NCBI GenBank assembly: GCA_036824045.1
Contig: DAITAZ010000014.1
Coordinates: 19,979-83,978 of the forward strand
Direction: 5' to 3'
From: DAITAZ01 sp036824045
GTDB lineage: Bacteria; Pseudomonadota; Gammaproteobacteria; Burkholderiales; Rhodocyclaceae
DNA: 64,000 nt
This document shows, piece by piece, positions 17,146 to 27,900 of the stretch. The notes under the pieces were generated by a model. That model had not been told where the DNA came from. It saw only the letters and a program-made list of their open reading frames with translations, and did not search any database. The number at the start of each line of letters is the position of its first letter. Within the stretch, counting starts at the first letter, position 1. The translations under genes and the position numbers were made by a program.

Positions 17146-17165
17146 GCCAACAGGTCAGCGGGACA

Positions 17166-18815
<1,650 letters not shown>

Positions 18816-18861
18816 CTAACAACTCCTTGAATTCTTTGGATTGAGCGGGGGAATTGGCCGA

Positions 18862-19152
18862 TCAGCCTTCGATCACGCCCATGATGTCTTCTTCGCGCAT
18901 GACCAGCAGTTCCTGGCCATCGACCTTGACGGTCTGGCCGGCGTACTTGCCGAACAGCACCTTATCGCCAGCCTTGACAGCCATGGCGCGCACGTCGCCG
19001 TTTTCCAGAATCTTGCCGTTGCCCACAGCAATCACCTCACCCTGATCAGGCTTCTCGCCGGCGGAATCGGGAATCACGATGCCGCTGGCAGTGGTGCGCT
19101 CGGCTTCGATACGCTTGACGATCACGCGATCATGCAAGGGACGGATTTTCAT
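18862..19152 (-). CDS. groS: 10 kDa co-chaperonin GroES
   Basis: GroES caps the GroEL ring. The 96-residue product begins MKIRPLHDRVIVKRIEAE, contains the mobile-loop region TTASGIVIPDSAGEKPDQGEV (in part) and ends LLVMREEDIMGVIEG. The reading frame extends further upstream, but the ATG at 19152 gives the invariant N-terminus and follows an AGGAGC ribosome binding site. Its leader carries the CIRCE operator and a heat-shock-type promoter. Confidence 0.98.
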   Translation of the reverse strand: MKIRPLHDRVIVKRIEAERTTASGIVIPDSAGEKPDQGEVIAVGNGKILENGDVRAMAVKAGDKVLFGKYAGQTVKVDGQELLVMREEDIMGVIEG

Positions 19153-19255
19153 GAACAAAGCTCCTTGAACAAAACACGCCAAAAGCAATAAGCCTTGGCC
19201 ACTTGGATGAAGTCGGTCACCCGGGGCGAACACAGCACGGAGACACACCGCGCTG

Positions 19256-19282
19256 TTAGCACTCGACCCGGTCGGTTGCTAA
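19256..19282. promoter_or_regulatory. CIRCE operator (HrcA binding site)
   Basis: TTAGCACTC, nine bases, then GGTTGCTAA. The left arm is a perfect match to the CIRCE consensus TTAGCACTC-N9-GAGTGCTAA and the right arm has two mismatches. It starts immediately downstream of the -10 of the groES promoter, so HrcA would block initiation. No hrcA gene is in this window. Confidence 0.9.
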
Positions 19283-19311
19283 TAATAGGGAGGGGGTTTT
19301 GGTTTTTCAAG
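19282..19311 (-). promoter_or_regulatory. groES promoter with overlapping sigma-70 and sigma-32 elements
   Basis: On the minus strand TTGAAA (19305-19310), a 17-base spacer and TATTAT (19282-19287) give a near-consensus sigma-70 promoter. The same bases read CTTGAAA, 14 bases, CCCTATTA, close to the sigma-32 consensus CTTGAAA...CCCCATtTA. The groE operon may therefore be both HrcA-repressed and RpoH-activated. Confidence 0.75.
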
Positions 19312-19399
19312 AGGCGGCTCTGGAAGTTTTTGCGCTTTTTTTGCACTTTTTCCCCGCCGTCCCCACCGCCCCGCCGTCTCCTGTCCAGCAAGGTGATCG

Positions 19400-19428
19400 T
19401 TGCCCGACCTACGGCAAGGGCATACAAT
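19400..19428 (+). promoter_or_regulatory. Probable promoter of the solute-binding protein/kinase cassette
   Basis: TTGCCC at 19400-19405, a 17-base spacer and TACAAT at 19423-19428. The leader to the TTG start at 19534 is about 100 bases. Confidence 0.5.
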
Positions 19429-19533
19429 GAAACAAAGTAAGTAGTCGCTAGAAAAAGAAAAAGAAGGGGGCGGGATTCCATCGCCTGCATCGCGTGAGCC
19501 CCGCGACCCGACCACCGAGAGAGAGGAGACACT

Positions 19534-20415
19534 TTGCGCAGCGTCGTGTTGTGGGCCACCGGGCTCATGTTCCTGCTTGCCCTCACCGTCGCCTTGCTCG
19601 CTACCCACGGCAGGACTGATCCAACGTGGGAGCGCTTGCAGCACGGCGGTGAAATCCGCATCGGCCACACCAATGAACCACCCTACGCCTTCCAGGATGC
19701 GGCGGGCCGCGTTACCGGGGAAGCGCCGGAAGTTGCCCGCGCGGTCCTGGAAAAAATGGGGATTGCCCGCCAAGAGTGGGTGCGGGCCGACTTCGGTTCG
19801 TTGATTACGCTGCTGCGCACCGGACGGATCGACATGATTGCCGCCGGGATGTTCGTCACCCCCATGCGCGCGCAGCAGATTGCCTTCAGCCCGCCCAGTT
19901 ACTGCACCCGAACCGGCCTGCTGGTGCCGTCGGGCAACCCCCTCGACTTGCACGACCTCAGCGACGTGGCCCGCTTCCGGGACGCCCGCCTGGCGGTGCT
20001 CACCGGCGCGGTGGAAAGCCAGGAGGCAAAGGCGGCAGGCATCAGCCAGGAGCGCATCGTCGAGTTCCCGGAGCCCGACGCCGCCGCAACAGCCCTGGCC
20101 CAGGGCCTGGTCCATGCGCTCGCCCTCAGCAGCCCGTCCATCCAGGCGCTGGCTGACCGGCATGAAGGGGTGGAAGCGGCAGGAGCGGCGCAGGCGCCAA
20201 CGCCTCCGGCCGATGCATCCGGCGGATGCGGAGCCTTTGGCTTCCGCCTCGAAGACGAGGCTTTGGCCACCGCCTTCAGCGAGGCGCTGACAGCGTACCT
20301 CGGCTCTCCCCAGCATCTGGCGCTAGTGCGCCCCTTCGGCTTCACCCTCGCCAATCTGCCACCCGGCATTGGCGCCCCATCCGTACACACCAGCGATCGC
20401 CATGAAAAACGCTGA
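19534..20415 (+). CDS. Periplasmic solute-binding protein, family 3, linked to a sensor kinase
   Basis: A 293-residue family-3 solute-binding protein. A hydrophobic N-terminal segment (WATGLMFLLALTVALLA) exports or anchors it, then comes the binding fold with IRIGHTNEPPYAFQDAAG, LITLLRTGRIDMIAAGMFVTPMR and the C-terminal lobe up to residue 280. The family normally binds amino acids or other small polar ligands for ABC transporters. No permease or ATPase gene is nearby; instead the gene overlaps a membrane histidine kinase by 14 bases, so a role as ligand sensor for that kinase is likely. The start is a TTG preceded by the strong ribosome binding site GAGAGGAG. Confidence 0.8.
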   Translation: MRSVVLWATGLMFLLALTVALLATHGRTDPTWERLQHGGEIRIGHTNEPPYAFQDAAGRVTGEAPEVARAVLEKMGIARQEWVRADFGSLITLLRTGRIDMIAAGMFVTPMRAQQIAFSPPSYCTRTGLLVPSGNPLDLHDLSDVARFRDARLAVLTGAVESQEAKAAGISQERIVEFPEPDAAATALAQGLVHALALSSPSIQALADRHEGVEAAGAAQAPTPPADASGGCGAFGFRLEDEALATAFSEALTAYLGSPQHLALVRPFGFTLANLPPGIGAPSVHTSDRHEKR

Positions 20416-22594
20416 GCAGGTGCTTCCCGGCATTCCCCTGAACCGGCGCGAGGCCTCGGTCTTTGGCGTCGGCCTGATCGCGGTGGTGTCCTGCCTGCTC
20501 CTGTGGTGGGCCAACGAAATGTGGTGGAGCACCTATTCCCGGTACATCCCGCCCCGCGACAACCTGATCGAGGCGCGACGGGCCTCGGCCCGCGCCTATC
20601 TGCTCTTCGAGCGCAACGAGGCAGGCAACCCGGAAGTGAAACGGCAAGACATTCTGGCCTTTCTCGCCAAAGCCCGTCGTGCAGCGCGGGACAACGTAAC
20701 CGGTCGCTCCAATCTGGTGCAGATCCCGGCGGCCCCGCCCGCCAGCAGTGGCCAGGCCGCAGAGTTCGCTGCCTTTGAACAGGCAGTGGAGTCCTTCGCG
20801 GCCCTGACCGAAGAGCTTCTCGGCAGCGCCGCCGGCCGCGCCGACCTGCTCATGCGCCAGCGCAACGCTTTTGCCCAGGTGGATCGTCTATCCAACCAGC
20901 TCGACAACGCACTGCTGGAAGCACTCAACACCAGCGTTCGCAACGGGCAACGCCTGCGCAACGCCAGCCTCGCAGCCTGGCTCGCCTTTCTGGTCATTTC
21001 CTGCCTGCTGCTGATCCGCGCCAGCCGCGCCGAGGCGTCCAGCCAGAGCCTGTTGCAGGCGGAACAACGTGCACTGAAAGAAAGCGAGCAGCGTTTTCGC
21101 GCCACCTTCGAGCAGGCCGCGGTGGGGATCTCCCACGTTGCGCCGGACGGCCAGTGGTTGCTGGTCAATGAGCGTCTGTGCGAAATCGTCGGCTACAGCA
21201 GGGAGGAACTGCTCGCCCGCAGCTTTCAGGACATCACCCACCCGGAGGATCTGAAGCGGGACCTCACCCTCCTGGAGGAGCTGATCGCCGGCAAGAAAAA
21301 CGCCTACGCCATGGAAAAGCGCTACATCCGCAAGGATGGCAGCAGCACCTGGATCAACCTGACCGTGGCCCTGGTACGCCAGGACGACGGCAGCCCCCAC
21401 TATTTCATCTCGGTGGTTGAGGACATCAACCGCCGCAAGGCCGCCGAAGCACGGCTGGCCGAGAGCCTGGCCCAGCTTCGGCAATTCGCCGAGATCGGCT
21501 CGGACTACCTGTGGGAACAGGATGCGGATCTGCGCCTGCGTTTCATCTCGCCTGCCATTTCCACCCGCAGTGGTCTGGACCACGAAAAATACCTCGGGCT
21601 CAGGAACACCGATCTCCCGTGGGTCAAGATGGACGAAGCCGCCTGGCGCCAGTACACCGCCATTCAGGGTAGCCACCAGCCCTTTCGCAACCAGTTGCTC
21701 GCGCTGGAAAACCGTGCGGGCGAGACACGCTGGCTGGAAGTCAGCGGCGACCCGCTGGTGGACGCCGACGGCCACTTCGCCGGCTACCGTGGCGTTGCCC
21801 AGGACGTCACCGCCAAACGACGCGCCGAGGCGGAAATCCGCCGCCTCAACGAAACCCTTGAACACGAGGTGGAAGCCCGAACCGCCGAATTGCGGGCGGC
21901 CAACCAGGAACTGGACGCTTTCGCCTACGCCGTCTCCCATGACCTGCGGGCTCCCCTGCGGGCCATGAACGGGTTCAGTCAGGCCCTGCTGGAAGACTAT
22001 GGCCCGACGCTCAAGGGCGATGGCCAGACCTACCTCAATCAGATCATCCTGGCCAGCCGCCATATGGGTGATCTGATCGACGGCCTGCTGGTGCTCTCCC
22101 GCAGCACCCGCAATGAGCTCACTTACGAAACGGTGGACCTTTCCGCGCTGGCCACCCGCATCCTCACCCAGCTCAATCGCCAGGCTCCCGGCAGCGCCAC
22201 ACAGTGGTCGGTCGAACCCGGCATACGGGTGCGGGGTGACACCCGCATGCTCGGCGCGATGATGGAAAACCTGCTCAACAATGCCTGGAAGTACAGCTCC
22301 AAGGTCGCCCAACCGCACATCCGGGTCTACCTGGACAACAGTGGCGATACGCCCGTCATTTGCGTGGCGGATAATGGAGCCGGTTTCGACATGGCCCATG
22401 CGGCCAAGCTCTTTCAACCCTTTCAGCGCCTGCACCGGCAGGACGAATTCACAGGCACGGGGGTCGGGCTGGCCACGGTCCAGCGCATCATCTCCCGCCA
22501 CGGGGGCAGCATCGACGCCGTGGCAGCCCCCGGCCGGGGAGCCACCTTCCGCCTCACCCTGCCCATGGCAGAACCCGTCGGAGAACCTTCATGA
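20402..22594 (+). CDS. Membrane PAS-domain sensor histidine kinase
   Basis: A 730-residue hybrid-free sensor kinase. It has a membrane helix at about 18-40 (VFGVGLIAVVSCLLLWWA), a periplasmic or extracytoplasmic region of about 145 residues, a second helix near 187-206 (WLAFLVISCLLLI), two PAS domains (about 227-350 and 352-475, the first with FRATFEQAAVGISHV), a coiled linker, HisKA with AVSHDLRAPLRAMNGF (His about 512) and an ATPase domain (MMENLLNNAWKYSS, DNGAGF). The DLRAPL box is typical of kinases that pair with Rcp1-type regulators. The ATG at 20402 overlaps the end of the solute-binding gene, and the stop overlaps the regulator in ATGA, so all three are coupled. Confidence 0.9.
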   Translation: MKNAEQVLPGIPLNRREASVFGVGLIAVVSCLLLWWANEMWWSTYSRYIPPRDNLIEARRASARAYLLFERNEAGNPEVKRQDILAFLAKARRAARDNVTGRSNLVQIPAAPPASSGQAAEFAAFEQAVESFAALTEELLGSAAGRADLLMRQRNAFAQVDRLSNQLDNALLEALNTSVRNGQRLRNASLAAWLAFLVISCLLLIRASRAEASSQSLLQAEQRALKESEQRFRATFEQAAVGISHVAPDGQWLLVNERLCEIVGYSREELLARSFQDITHPEDLKRDLTLLEELIAGKKNAYAMEKRYIRKDGSSTWINLTVALVRQDDGSPHYFISVVEDINRRKAAEARLAESLAQLRQFAEIGSDYLWEQDADLRLRFISPAISTRSGLDHEKYLGLRNTDLPWVKMDEAAWRQYTAIQGSHQPFRNQLLALENRAGETRWLEVSGDPLVDADGHFAGYRGVAQDVTAKRRAEAEIRRLNETLEHEVEARTAELRAANQELDAFAYAVSHDLRAPLRAMNGFSQALLEDYGPTLKGDGQTYLNQIILASRHMGDLIDGLLVLSRSTRNELTYETVDLSALATRILTQLNRQAPGSATQWSVEPGIRVRGDTRMLGAMMENLLNNAWKYSSKVAQPHIRVYLDNSGDTPVICVADNGAGFDMAHAAKLFQPFQRLHRQDEFTGTGVGLATVQRIISRHGGSIDAVAAPGRGATFRLTLPMAEPVGEPS

Positions 22595-23022
22595 CCCACC
22601 CACACATATTGCTCGTCGAAGACAATCCGCAGGACGAGTTGCTGATTCTGCGCGCCCTGCGCAAGGTCAACGTGGGGAATCCCGTGGATGTGGCCCGGGA
22701 TGGGCAGCAGGCGCTGGATTACCTGTTCTGCGAAGGGGAGTTCGCCACCCGAGCGCCGGTCCCACCGGCTGTGGTGATGCTGGACGTCAACCTGCCCCGC
22801 ATCGGCGGCCTGGAGGTCCTTGAACGCATCCGGGCCGACCCGCGAACATCCATCCTGCCGGTGGTCATCCTCACCTCATCGGACGAGGAGCGGGATCGCC
22901 TGCGCAGCTATCAAAGCGGCGCCAACAGCTTCGTGCACAAGCCCCTCGATTTTGGCGACTTCGCCGAAACCGTCGCGCGGCTTGGCGTCTACTGGGTTGC
23001 CATCAACCAGTCCCCGCGCTGA
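22591..23022 (+). CDS. Single-domain Rcp1-like response regulator
   Basis: A 143-residue stand-alone receiver. It shows ILLVEDNPQDELLILRALRKV, the extended loop DYLFCEGEFATR seen in the Rcp1 family, the acceptor Asp at about residue 66 in MLDVNLPRIGG, TSSDEERD and the conserved Lys in SFVHKPLDF. There is no output domain, so it acts by protein contact, phosphotransfer or competition. It overlaps the kinase gene by four bases. Its 3' end overlaps the convergent tetR gene by 20 bases. Confidence 0.92.
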   Translation: MTHPHILLVEDNPQDELLILRALRKVNVGNPVDVARDGQQALDYLFCEGEFATRAPVPPAVVMLDVNLPRIGGLEVLERIRADPRTSILPVVILTSSDEERDRLRSYQSGANSFVHKPLDFGDFAETVARLGVYWVAINQSPR

Positions 23023-23671
23023 GATCGCTCGCCGCCCCACTTGCGGCGGCGCACGGCAGGCGGCGCAGGGCCATGTGGAAGCTGATCATGTCGCCCACCC
23101 GGCCCAGCAGCCCCGCGCAGAAATTGCTGGCCAGCAACTGCTTGAACAACCCGTGGCAGAACGCCCAGGTATCCAGCGCCAGCGCCTGCGGGTCCAGGCC
23201 GGGGCGCAGGTAGCCCCGGGCGGCCGCCCGCTGGTAAGCCACTTCCAGCTTGGCCACGAACTCGATCCCCGGCCGGTGCAGCTCGGTCAGCACGTCAGCG
23301 AACTCGCCCACGTATTCGCACCGCAGGGTCATGATCTCGAAGGTCTGGCGCACCGCCGGGTCTTCGTCCACGCCACGGAAAAAAGTCCGCATGCTGGCTT
23401 CGATGCCATCCAGGGGGTTGTCGAACCCATCGGCCACCAACAGCGCATCGCTCCTGTCCAGCAGCGGCAATTGCACTTGCTCCCGCATGGCGAAGAAAAG
23501 CTCCGTCTTGTTGGCGAAGTGCCAGTACACGGCGCCCCGCGTCACCCCCGCAGCCTTCGCGATCTTTTCCAGGGTGGTATGACTCACGCCGCATTCGTGA
23601 AACACGAGCCGGGCAGCATCGATGATCTGCTGCCGGGTGCGCTCCGCATCTTCCTTGGTTCGCCTGACCAT
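23003..23671 (-). CDS. TetR/AcrR-family repressor of the RND efflux operon
   Basis: A 222-residue TetR-family regulator. The N-terminal helix-turn-helix reads TLEKIAKAAGVTRGAVYWHF (about 33-52), preceded by RTKEDAERTRQQIIDAARLVF. The C-terminal part has the AcrR/TtgR-type ligand domain (FDNPLDGIEASMRTFF, LALDTWAFCHGLFKQLL). The frame is open far beyond, but the start at 23671 gives the standard N-terminus. It is divergent from the RND genes, with an inverted repeat in the shared promoter, so it should repress the pump and itself until it binds a drug-like ligand. The gene's 3' end overlaps the preceding receiver gene. Confidence 0.92.
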   Translation of the reverse strand: MVRRTKEDAERTRQQIIDAARLVFHECGVSHTTLEKIAKAAGVTRGAVYWHFANKTELFFAMREQVQLPLLDRSDALLVADGFDNPLDGIEASMRTFFRGVDEDPAVRQTFEIMTLRCEYVGEFADVLTELHRPGIEFVAKLEVAYQRAAARGYLRPGLDPQALALDTWAFCHGLFKQLLASNFCAGLLGRVGDMISFHMALRRLPCAAASGAASDLSAGTG

Positions 23672-23740
23672 AGCCCTCGCTCCCTCACCGGTTCCCCGGC
23701 TGCTCCGCCGCGTCACCCTCACCCTTCTGTTTGCAGGGTT

Positions 23741-23768
23741 TTTACATACAACCTTGTTTGTATATAAT
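23741..23768 (+). promoter_or_regulatory. Promoter of the RND efflux operon
   Basis: TTTACA (23741-23746), 16 bases, TATAAT (23763-23768), about 33 bases before the membrane-fusion gene start. The -10 is consensus and the -35 has one mismatch. The AcrR-like inverted repeat fills the spacer and parts of both hexamers. Confidence 0.75.
23743..23766. promoter_or_regulatory. AcrR-like operator (24-bp inverted repeat)
   Basis: TACATACAA, six bases, TTGTATATA: 9-bp arms with one mismatch. Size, spacing and arm sequence closely follow the E. coli AcrR operator (TACATACAT-N6-ATGTATGTA). It lies over the promoter between tetR and the RND genes, where bound TetR protein would exclude RNA polymerase. 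Confidence 0.75.
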
Positions 23769-23800
23769 ACCACCATAGCGCCCCACCGGAGACAACAACA

Positions 23801-24967
23801 ATGCCCGCCCGTACCCTGCCAACCCCCACGTTCCGCCCCATCACTGCGCGTTTGCCCGCACTGGTGCTGGCGGCCGCGCTCGCCGCCGCCTGCTCCAAAA
23901 CCGAGACACCACCCGCAGCCGGCGGGCCGGCGGGCGGCCCGCCGCAAGCCATGCCGGTCACGGTGCTGGAAGTCCAGCCCACGCGCGTGCCCGGCGCCAT
24001 CGAGGTCATGGGCCAAACGGAAGGCGCACGGGAGGCCGAGGTTCGCGCCCGCGTGGGAGGCATCCTGGTCAAGCGTCTTTATCAGGAGGGCACTCCGGTC
24101 AAGGCGGGCCAACCCCTCTTCCAGATCGACCGGGCCCCCTACGAGATCGCCCTGGCGGACGCCAAGGCCAAGGCCGATCAGGCCAGCCGGGAAATGGCTC
24201 GCCTCAAAACACTGGTCGCCCAGCAAGCCATCAGCCAGAAGGAGTACGACGACGCCACCTCCACCTTTGCCATCACCCAGGCGGCACTGAAGCAGGCGGA
24301 GCTGAACCTCTCCTGGACCACAGTGACGGCCCCCGTCGGGGGCGTCAGCGGGCGGGCGGTGAAATCCGAGGGCTCGCTGGTCACGGTCGGCTCCGACAGC
24401 CTCCTGACCTCCGTGTTCCAGACCCACCCCATCCGGGCCCGGTTCAGCCTGGCCGAGAGCGAAATCGCCCGCTTGCCCGGTGGGCGGCTGGACCCGAAGA
24501 GCGTGGCGTCGGTCGCCCTGGTCGGCGCCGATGGCAAGCCCCTGACCGCCAAAGGGCGGCTGGATTTCGTGGCCAGCACCGTGGACCCCACCTTGGGTAC
24601 CCGCCAGCTCAGGGCGGAGTTCGACAACAGCGAGGGAAACCTCATGCCCGGCCAGTTCGTGAAAGTGCGGCTCGAGGCAGGCAGCCGCGACAACGTCTTC
24701 CTCGTGCCGCAAGGCGCTGTGTTGCAGACGGACCAAGGCACCCTGGTCATGCTGGCCGGCCCGGAGAACAAGGTCACCCCCCGGCCGGTGCAGGCCGGCG
24801 AGTGGCGGGGCAAGGACTGGGTGATCCTCGGCGGCTTGCAGCCCGGCGACAAGGTGATCGTGGATAACCTCATGAAGCTGCGCCCCGGCGCTGCGGTGGC
24901 GCCCAAGCCCCCCCAGGCACCCGGCGCAGCCCCTGCTGCCGCGCCCGCCCCGGCGCCAGCCAAATAA
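23801..24967 (+). CDS. RND efflux membrane-fusion lipoprotein (AcrA/MexA type)
   Basis: A 388-residue periplasmic adaptor that bridges the inner-membrane pump and outer-membrane channel. The lipoprotein signal ends in LAAAC (Cys31). The lipoyl/barrel-sandwich halves (VEVMGQTEGAREAEVRARVGG..., SWTTVTAPVGGVSGR) flank an alpha hairpin (KADQASREMARLKTLVAQQ), followed by the beta-barrel and membrane-proximal domains. A proline/alanine-rich tail ends the protein. A GGAG site precedes the ATG by nine bases. The adjacent pump and channel genes complete a tripartite system. Confidence 0.93.
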   Translation: MPARTLPTPTFRPITARLPALVLAAALAAACSKTETPPAAGGPAGGPPQAMPVTVLEVQPTRVPGAIEVMGQTEGAREAEVRARVGGILVKRLYQEGTPVKAGQPLFQIDRAPYEIALADAKAKADQASREMARLKTLVAQQAISQKEYDDATSTFAITQAALKQAELNLSWTTVTAPVGGVSGRAVKSEGSLVTVGSDSLLTSVFQTHPIRARFSLAESEIARLPGGRLDPKSVASVALVGADGKPLTAKGRLDFVASTVDPTLGTRQLRAEFDNSEGNLMPGQFVKVRLEAGSRDNVFLVPQGAVLQTDQGTLVMLAGPENKVTPRPVQAGEWRGKDWVILGGLQPGDKVIVDNLMKLRPGAAVAPKPPQAPGAAPAAAPAPAPAK

Positions 24968-24976
24968 GGGGGAACC

Positions 24977-27900
24977 ATGGCCAAGTTCTTCATCAACCGA
25001 CCGATCTTCGCCTCGGTCATCTCCATCATCATCGTGATTGCCGGACTGGTGGCCGCCCAGGTGCTGCCGGTGGCCCAATACCCCCAGATCGCGCCCCCCA
25101 CGGTGCTGATCACCGCCACCTATCCCGGCGCCTCCGCCGAGACCCTCTCCCGCACCGTTGCCGCCCCCATCGAGGAGCAACTCAACGGCGTGGAGAACAT
25201 GCTGTACTTCACCTCCTCTGCCACCGCCAACGGCACGGTGACCATCACCGCCACCTTCGAGGTGGGCACCAATATCGATGCGGCCTCGGTCAACGTGAAT
25301 AACCGGGTCAAGGCGGCGGAACCACGCCTGCCGGAAGCGGTACGGCGCAACGGCGTGCTCGTGCAGAAGCGCTCGAACGACATCCTGCAGGTGGTGGCGC
25401 TGAAGTCCGAACAGGGCAAATTCAGCACCTTGTACCTGTCCAACTACGCCAGCCTCAACATCGTGGACGAGCTCAAGCGGGTCAAGGGCGTCGGCGATGT
25501 GACCATCTTCGGCGCCCAGGACTACTCCATGCGCGTCTGGCTCAATCCGGACCGCATGGCCCAGCTGGGCCTGACCACCAGCGAGGTAGCCGCTGCCATC
25601 AACGCCCAGAATGCCCAGAACGCAGCGGGCAAGATCGGCCAGGAGCCCGCCCCCGGCGACCAGCAACTGGTCTATACGGTGACCGCCAAGGGACGCCTGC
25701 TGAGCGAGGAAGAGTTCGGCAACATCGTCATCCGCGCCAGCGGCCCGGGCGGCCTGCTGCGGCTGCGGGATATTGCCCGGATCGAACTGGGCGCCTACAG
25801 CTACGACCAGCGAGTGACCCTGGACGGCCAGCCCACCATCGCCACCGGCGTCTTCCTCCAGACCGGCGCCAACGCGCTGGAAGTAGCCGACGCCGTGCGC
25901 GAGAAGATGGCGGAGCTGAAAACCCGCTTCCCCGAAGGCATGGACTACGTGATCCCCTTCGATACCACCCGGTTCGTTTCCGCCTCGATCCGGGAAGTGA
26001 AGGCAACGCTCATCGAGGCCATGCTGCTGGTGATCGCCGTGGTGTTCATCTTCCTGCAGAGCTGGCGCGCCACGCTCATCCCCATGATCGCGGTGCCCAT
26101 CTCGCTGATCGGGTCCTTCGCGGGCCTGTGGCTCTTTGGCTTCTCCATCAACACCCTCACCCTGTTCGCCATGGTGCTGGCCATCGGCATCGTGGTGGAC
26201 GACGCCATCGTGGTGCTCGAAAACGTGGAGCGCCTGATGGCGGAAGAAAAGCTCTCGCCCCGGCAGGCGGCGATCAAGGCCATGCACCAGGTGACGGGGG
26301 CGCTGGTCGCCATCGTGCTGGTGCTTTGCGCGGTGTTCGTGCCGGTGGCCTTCCTCGGCGGCATCGCCGGACAGCTCTACAAGCAGTTCGCGGTGACCGT
26401 GGCCGTGGCCGTGGTGCTCTCCGGCGTGGTGGCCCTGACCCTGACCCCGGCGCTGTGCGCGCTGCTGCTCAAGGCCCAGCACAGCGAGAACAAGCTGTTC
26501 GCCCCGTTCAACCGGCTTTTTGAGCGGCTCACCAACAGCTACACCCGGAGCGTCGGTTTCACCCTCAAGCATGGGGTGGTGGGCGCGCTGGTGTTTCTGC
26601 TGGTGGTGGGCGCCACCGGCGCGCTGTTCCGCCTGATCCCGGGCAGCTTTGTGCCCGCGGAGGATCAGGGCTATCTGATCTCGGCCCTGATGCTGCCCGA
26701 CGGCGCCACCCTCAAGCGCACGGAAACCACCGGCGAGCGGATGCGCCAGATGATCGCCAAGGACGAGGCGGTCAAGCACACCTTCATCGTTTCCGGCTTC
26801 GACCTGATCGGGGGCGGCAACAAGCCCAACGCCGGCACCATGTTCATCCCCCTCAAGGACTGGTCGGAGCGCCAGGGCAAGGCCCAGGAACTGGCCGGCA
26901 AGTTCATGGGGATGGGCATGATGCAGCCGGACGGAATGGGGCTGGTGTTCAACCCGCCGCCCATCATGGGCCTGGGCTCCGCGGGCGGTTTCGAGGTGTA
27001 TGTGCAGAACCGCGTGGACGGGGAAGCGAAGAACCTCAACCAGGTAGTGCAAGCCTTCATGGCCGAGTTGCAGAAACGGCCGGAGTTCACCCGTATCTCC
27101 ACCTTCTTCCGGCCCACCGTGCCCCAGCTTTATGTGGAGGTGGATGAACCCAAGGCCCTGGCGCTGGGCATTCCCATTGCCGACATCTACGCCACCTTGC
27201 AAAGCACCATGGGCGCGCTGTACGTCAATGACTTCAACAAGGCCGGCAAAGTGTACCGGGTGCAAATGCAAGCCGAAGCGCCCTTCCGCATGAAGCCGGA
27301 AGACATCGGCAAGGTGTACGTCAAAAGCACCACCTCGGGCGCGATGATTCCCCTCTCGGCCGTCAGCTCCGTCAAGCGGGTTGTGGGCGCGGAGCAGGTG
27401 GAGCGCTTCAACGGCTTCATCGCCGCCAAGGTCATGGGCGACAGCAAGCCGGGCATCAGCTCCGGCGACGCCATCCGCATCGTGGAGGAAGTGGCCAATG
27501 CCACCCTGCCCAACGGCTACAGCATCTCGTGGACGGGTCAGGCCTTCCAGGAAAAGCGCAGCTCGGGCTCGTCCCTCCAGGCCTTCGCCTTCGCCATCGT
27601 GATGGTGTTCCTGATCCTCGCCGCCCAGTACGAGAAGTGGTCACTCCCCGTCGCGGTGGTCATGGCTGTGCCCTTCGCCCTGATGGGGGCGCTGACCGCC
27701 ATCTGGCTGCGGGGCATGCCCAACGACATCTACTTCCAGATCGGGCTGGTGGTGCTGATCGGGCTGGCGTCGAAGAACGCCATCCTGATCGTGGAGTTCG
27801 CCGCCCAGAAGTACGCCGAAGGGATGAGCGCGGCCCAGGCGGCTGTCGAAGCGGCGCGCCTGCGCCTGCGGCCCATCATCATGACCTCGCTCGCCTTCGT

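Noticed and set aside
16794..17150. N-terminal extension of the TctD-like regulator
   Set aside because: The added 119 residues resemble no domain, and the receiver N-terminus MRILLAEDD is standard at the chosen start.
23672..27271. A very long minus-strand frame running through the RND genes into tetR
   Set aside because: Only the last 222 codons are a real TetR protein. The rest is antisense to the adaptor and pump genes and is rich in His and Gly, as expected from mirrored codons.
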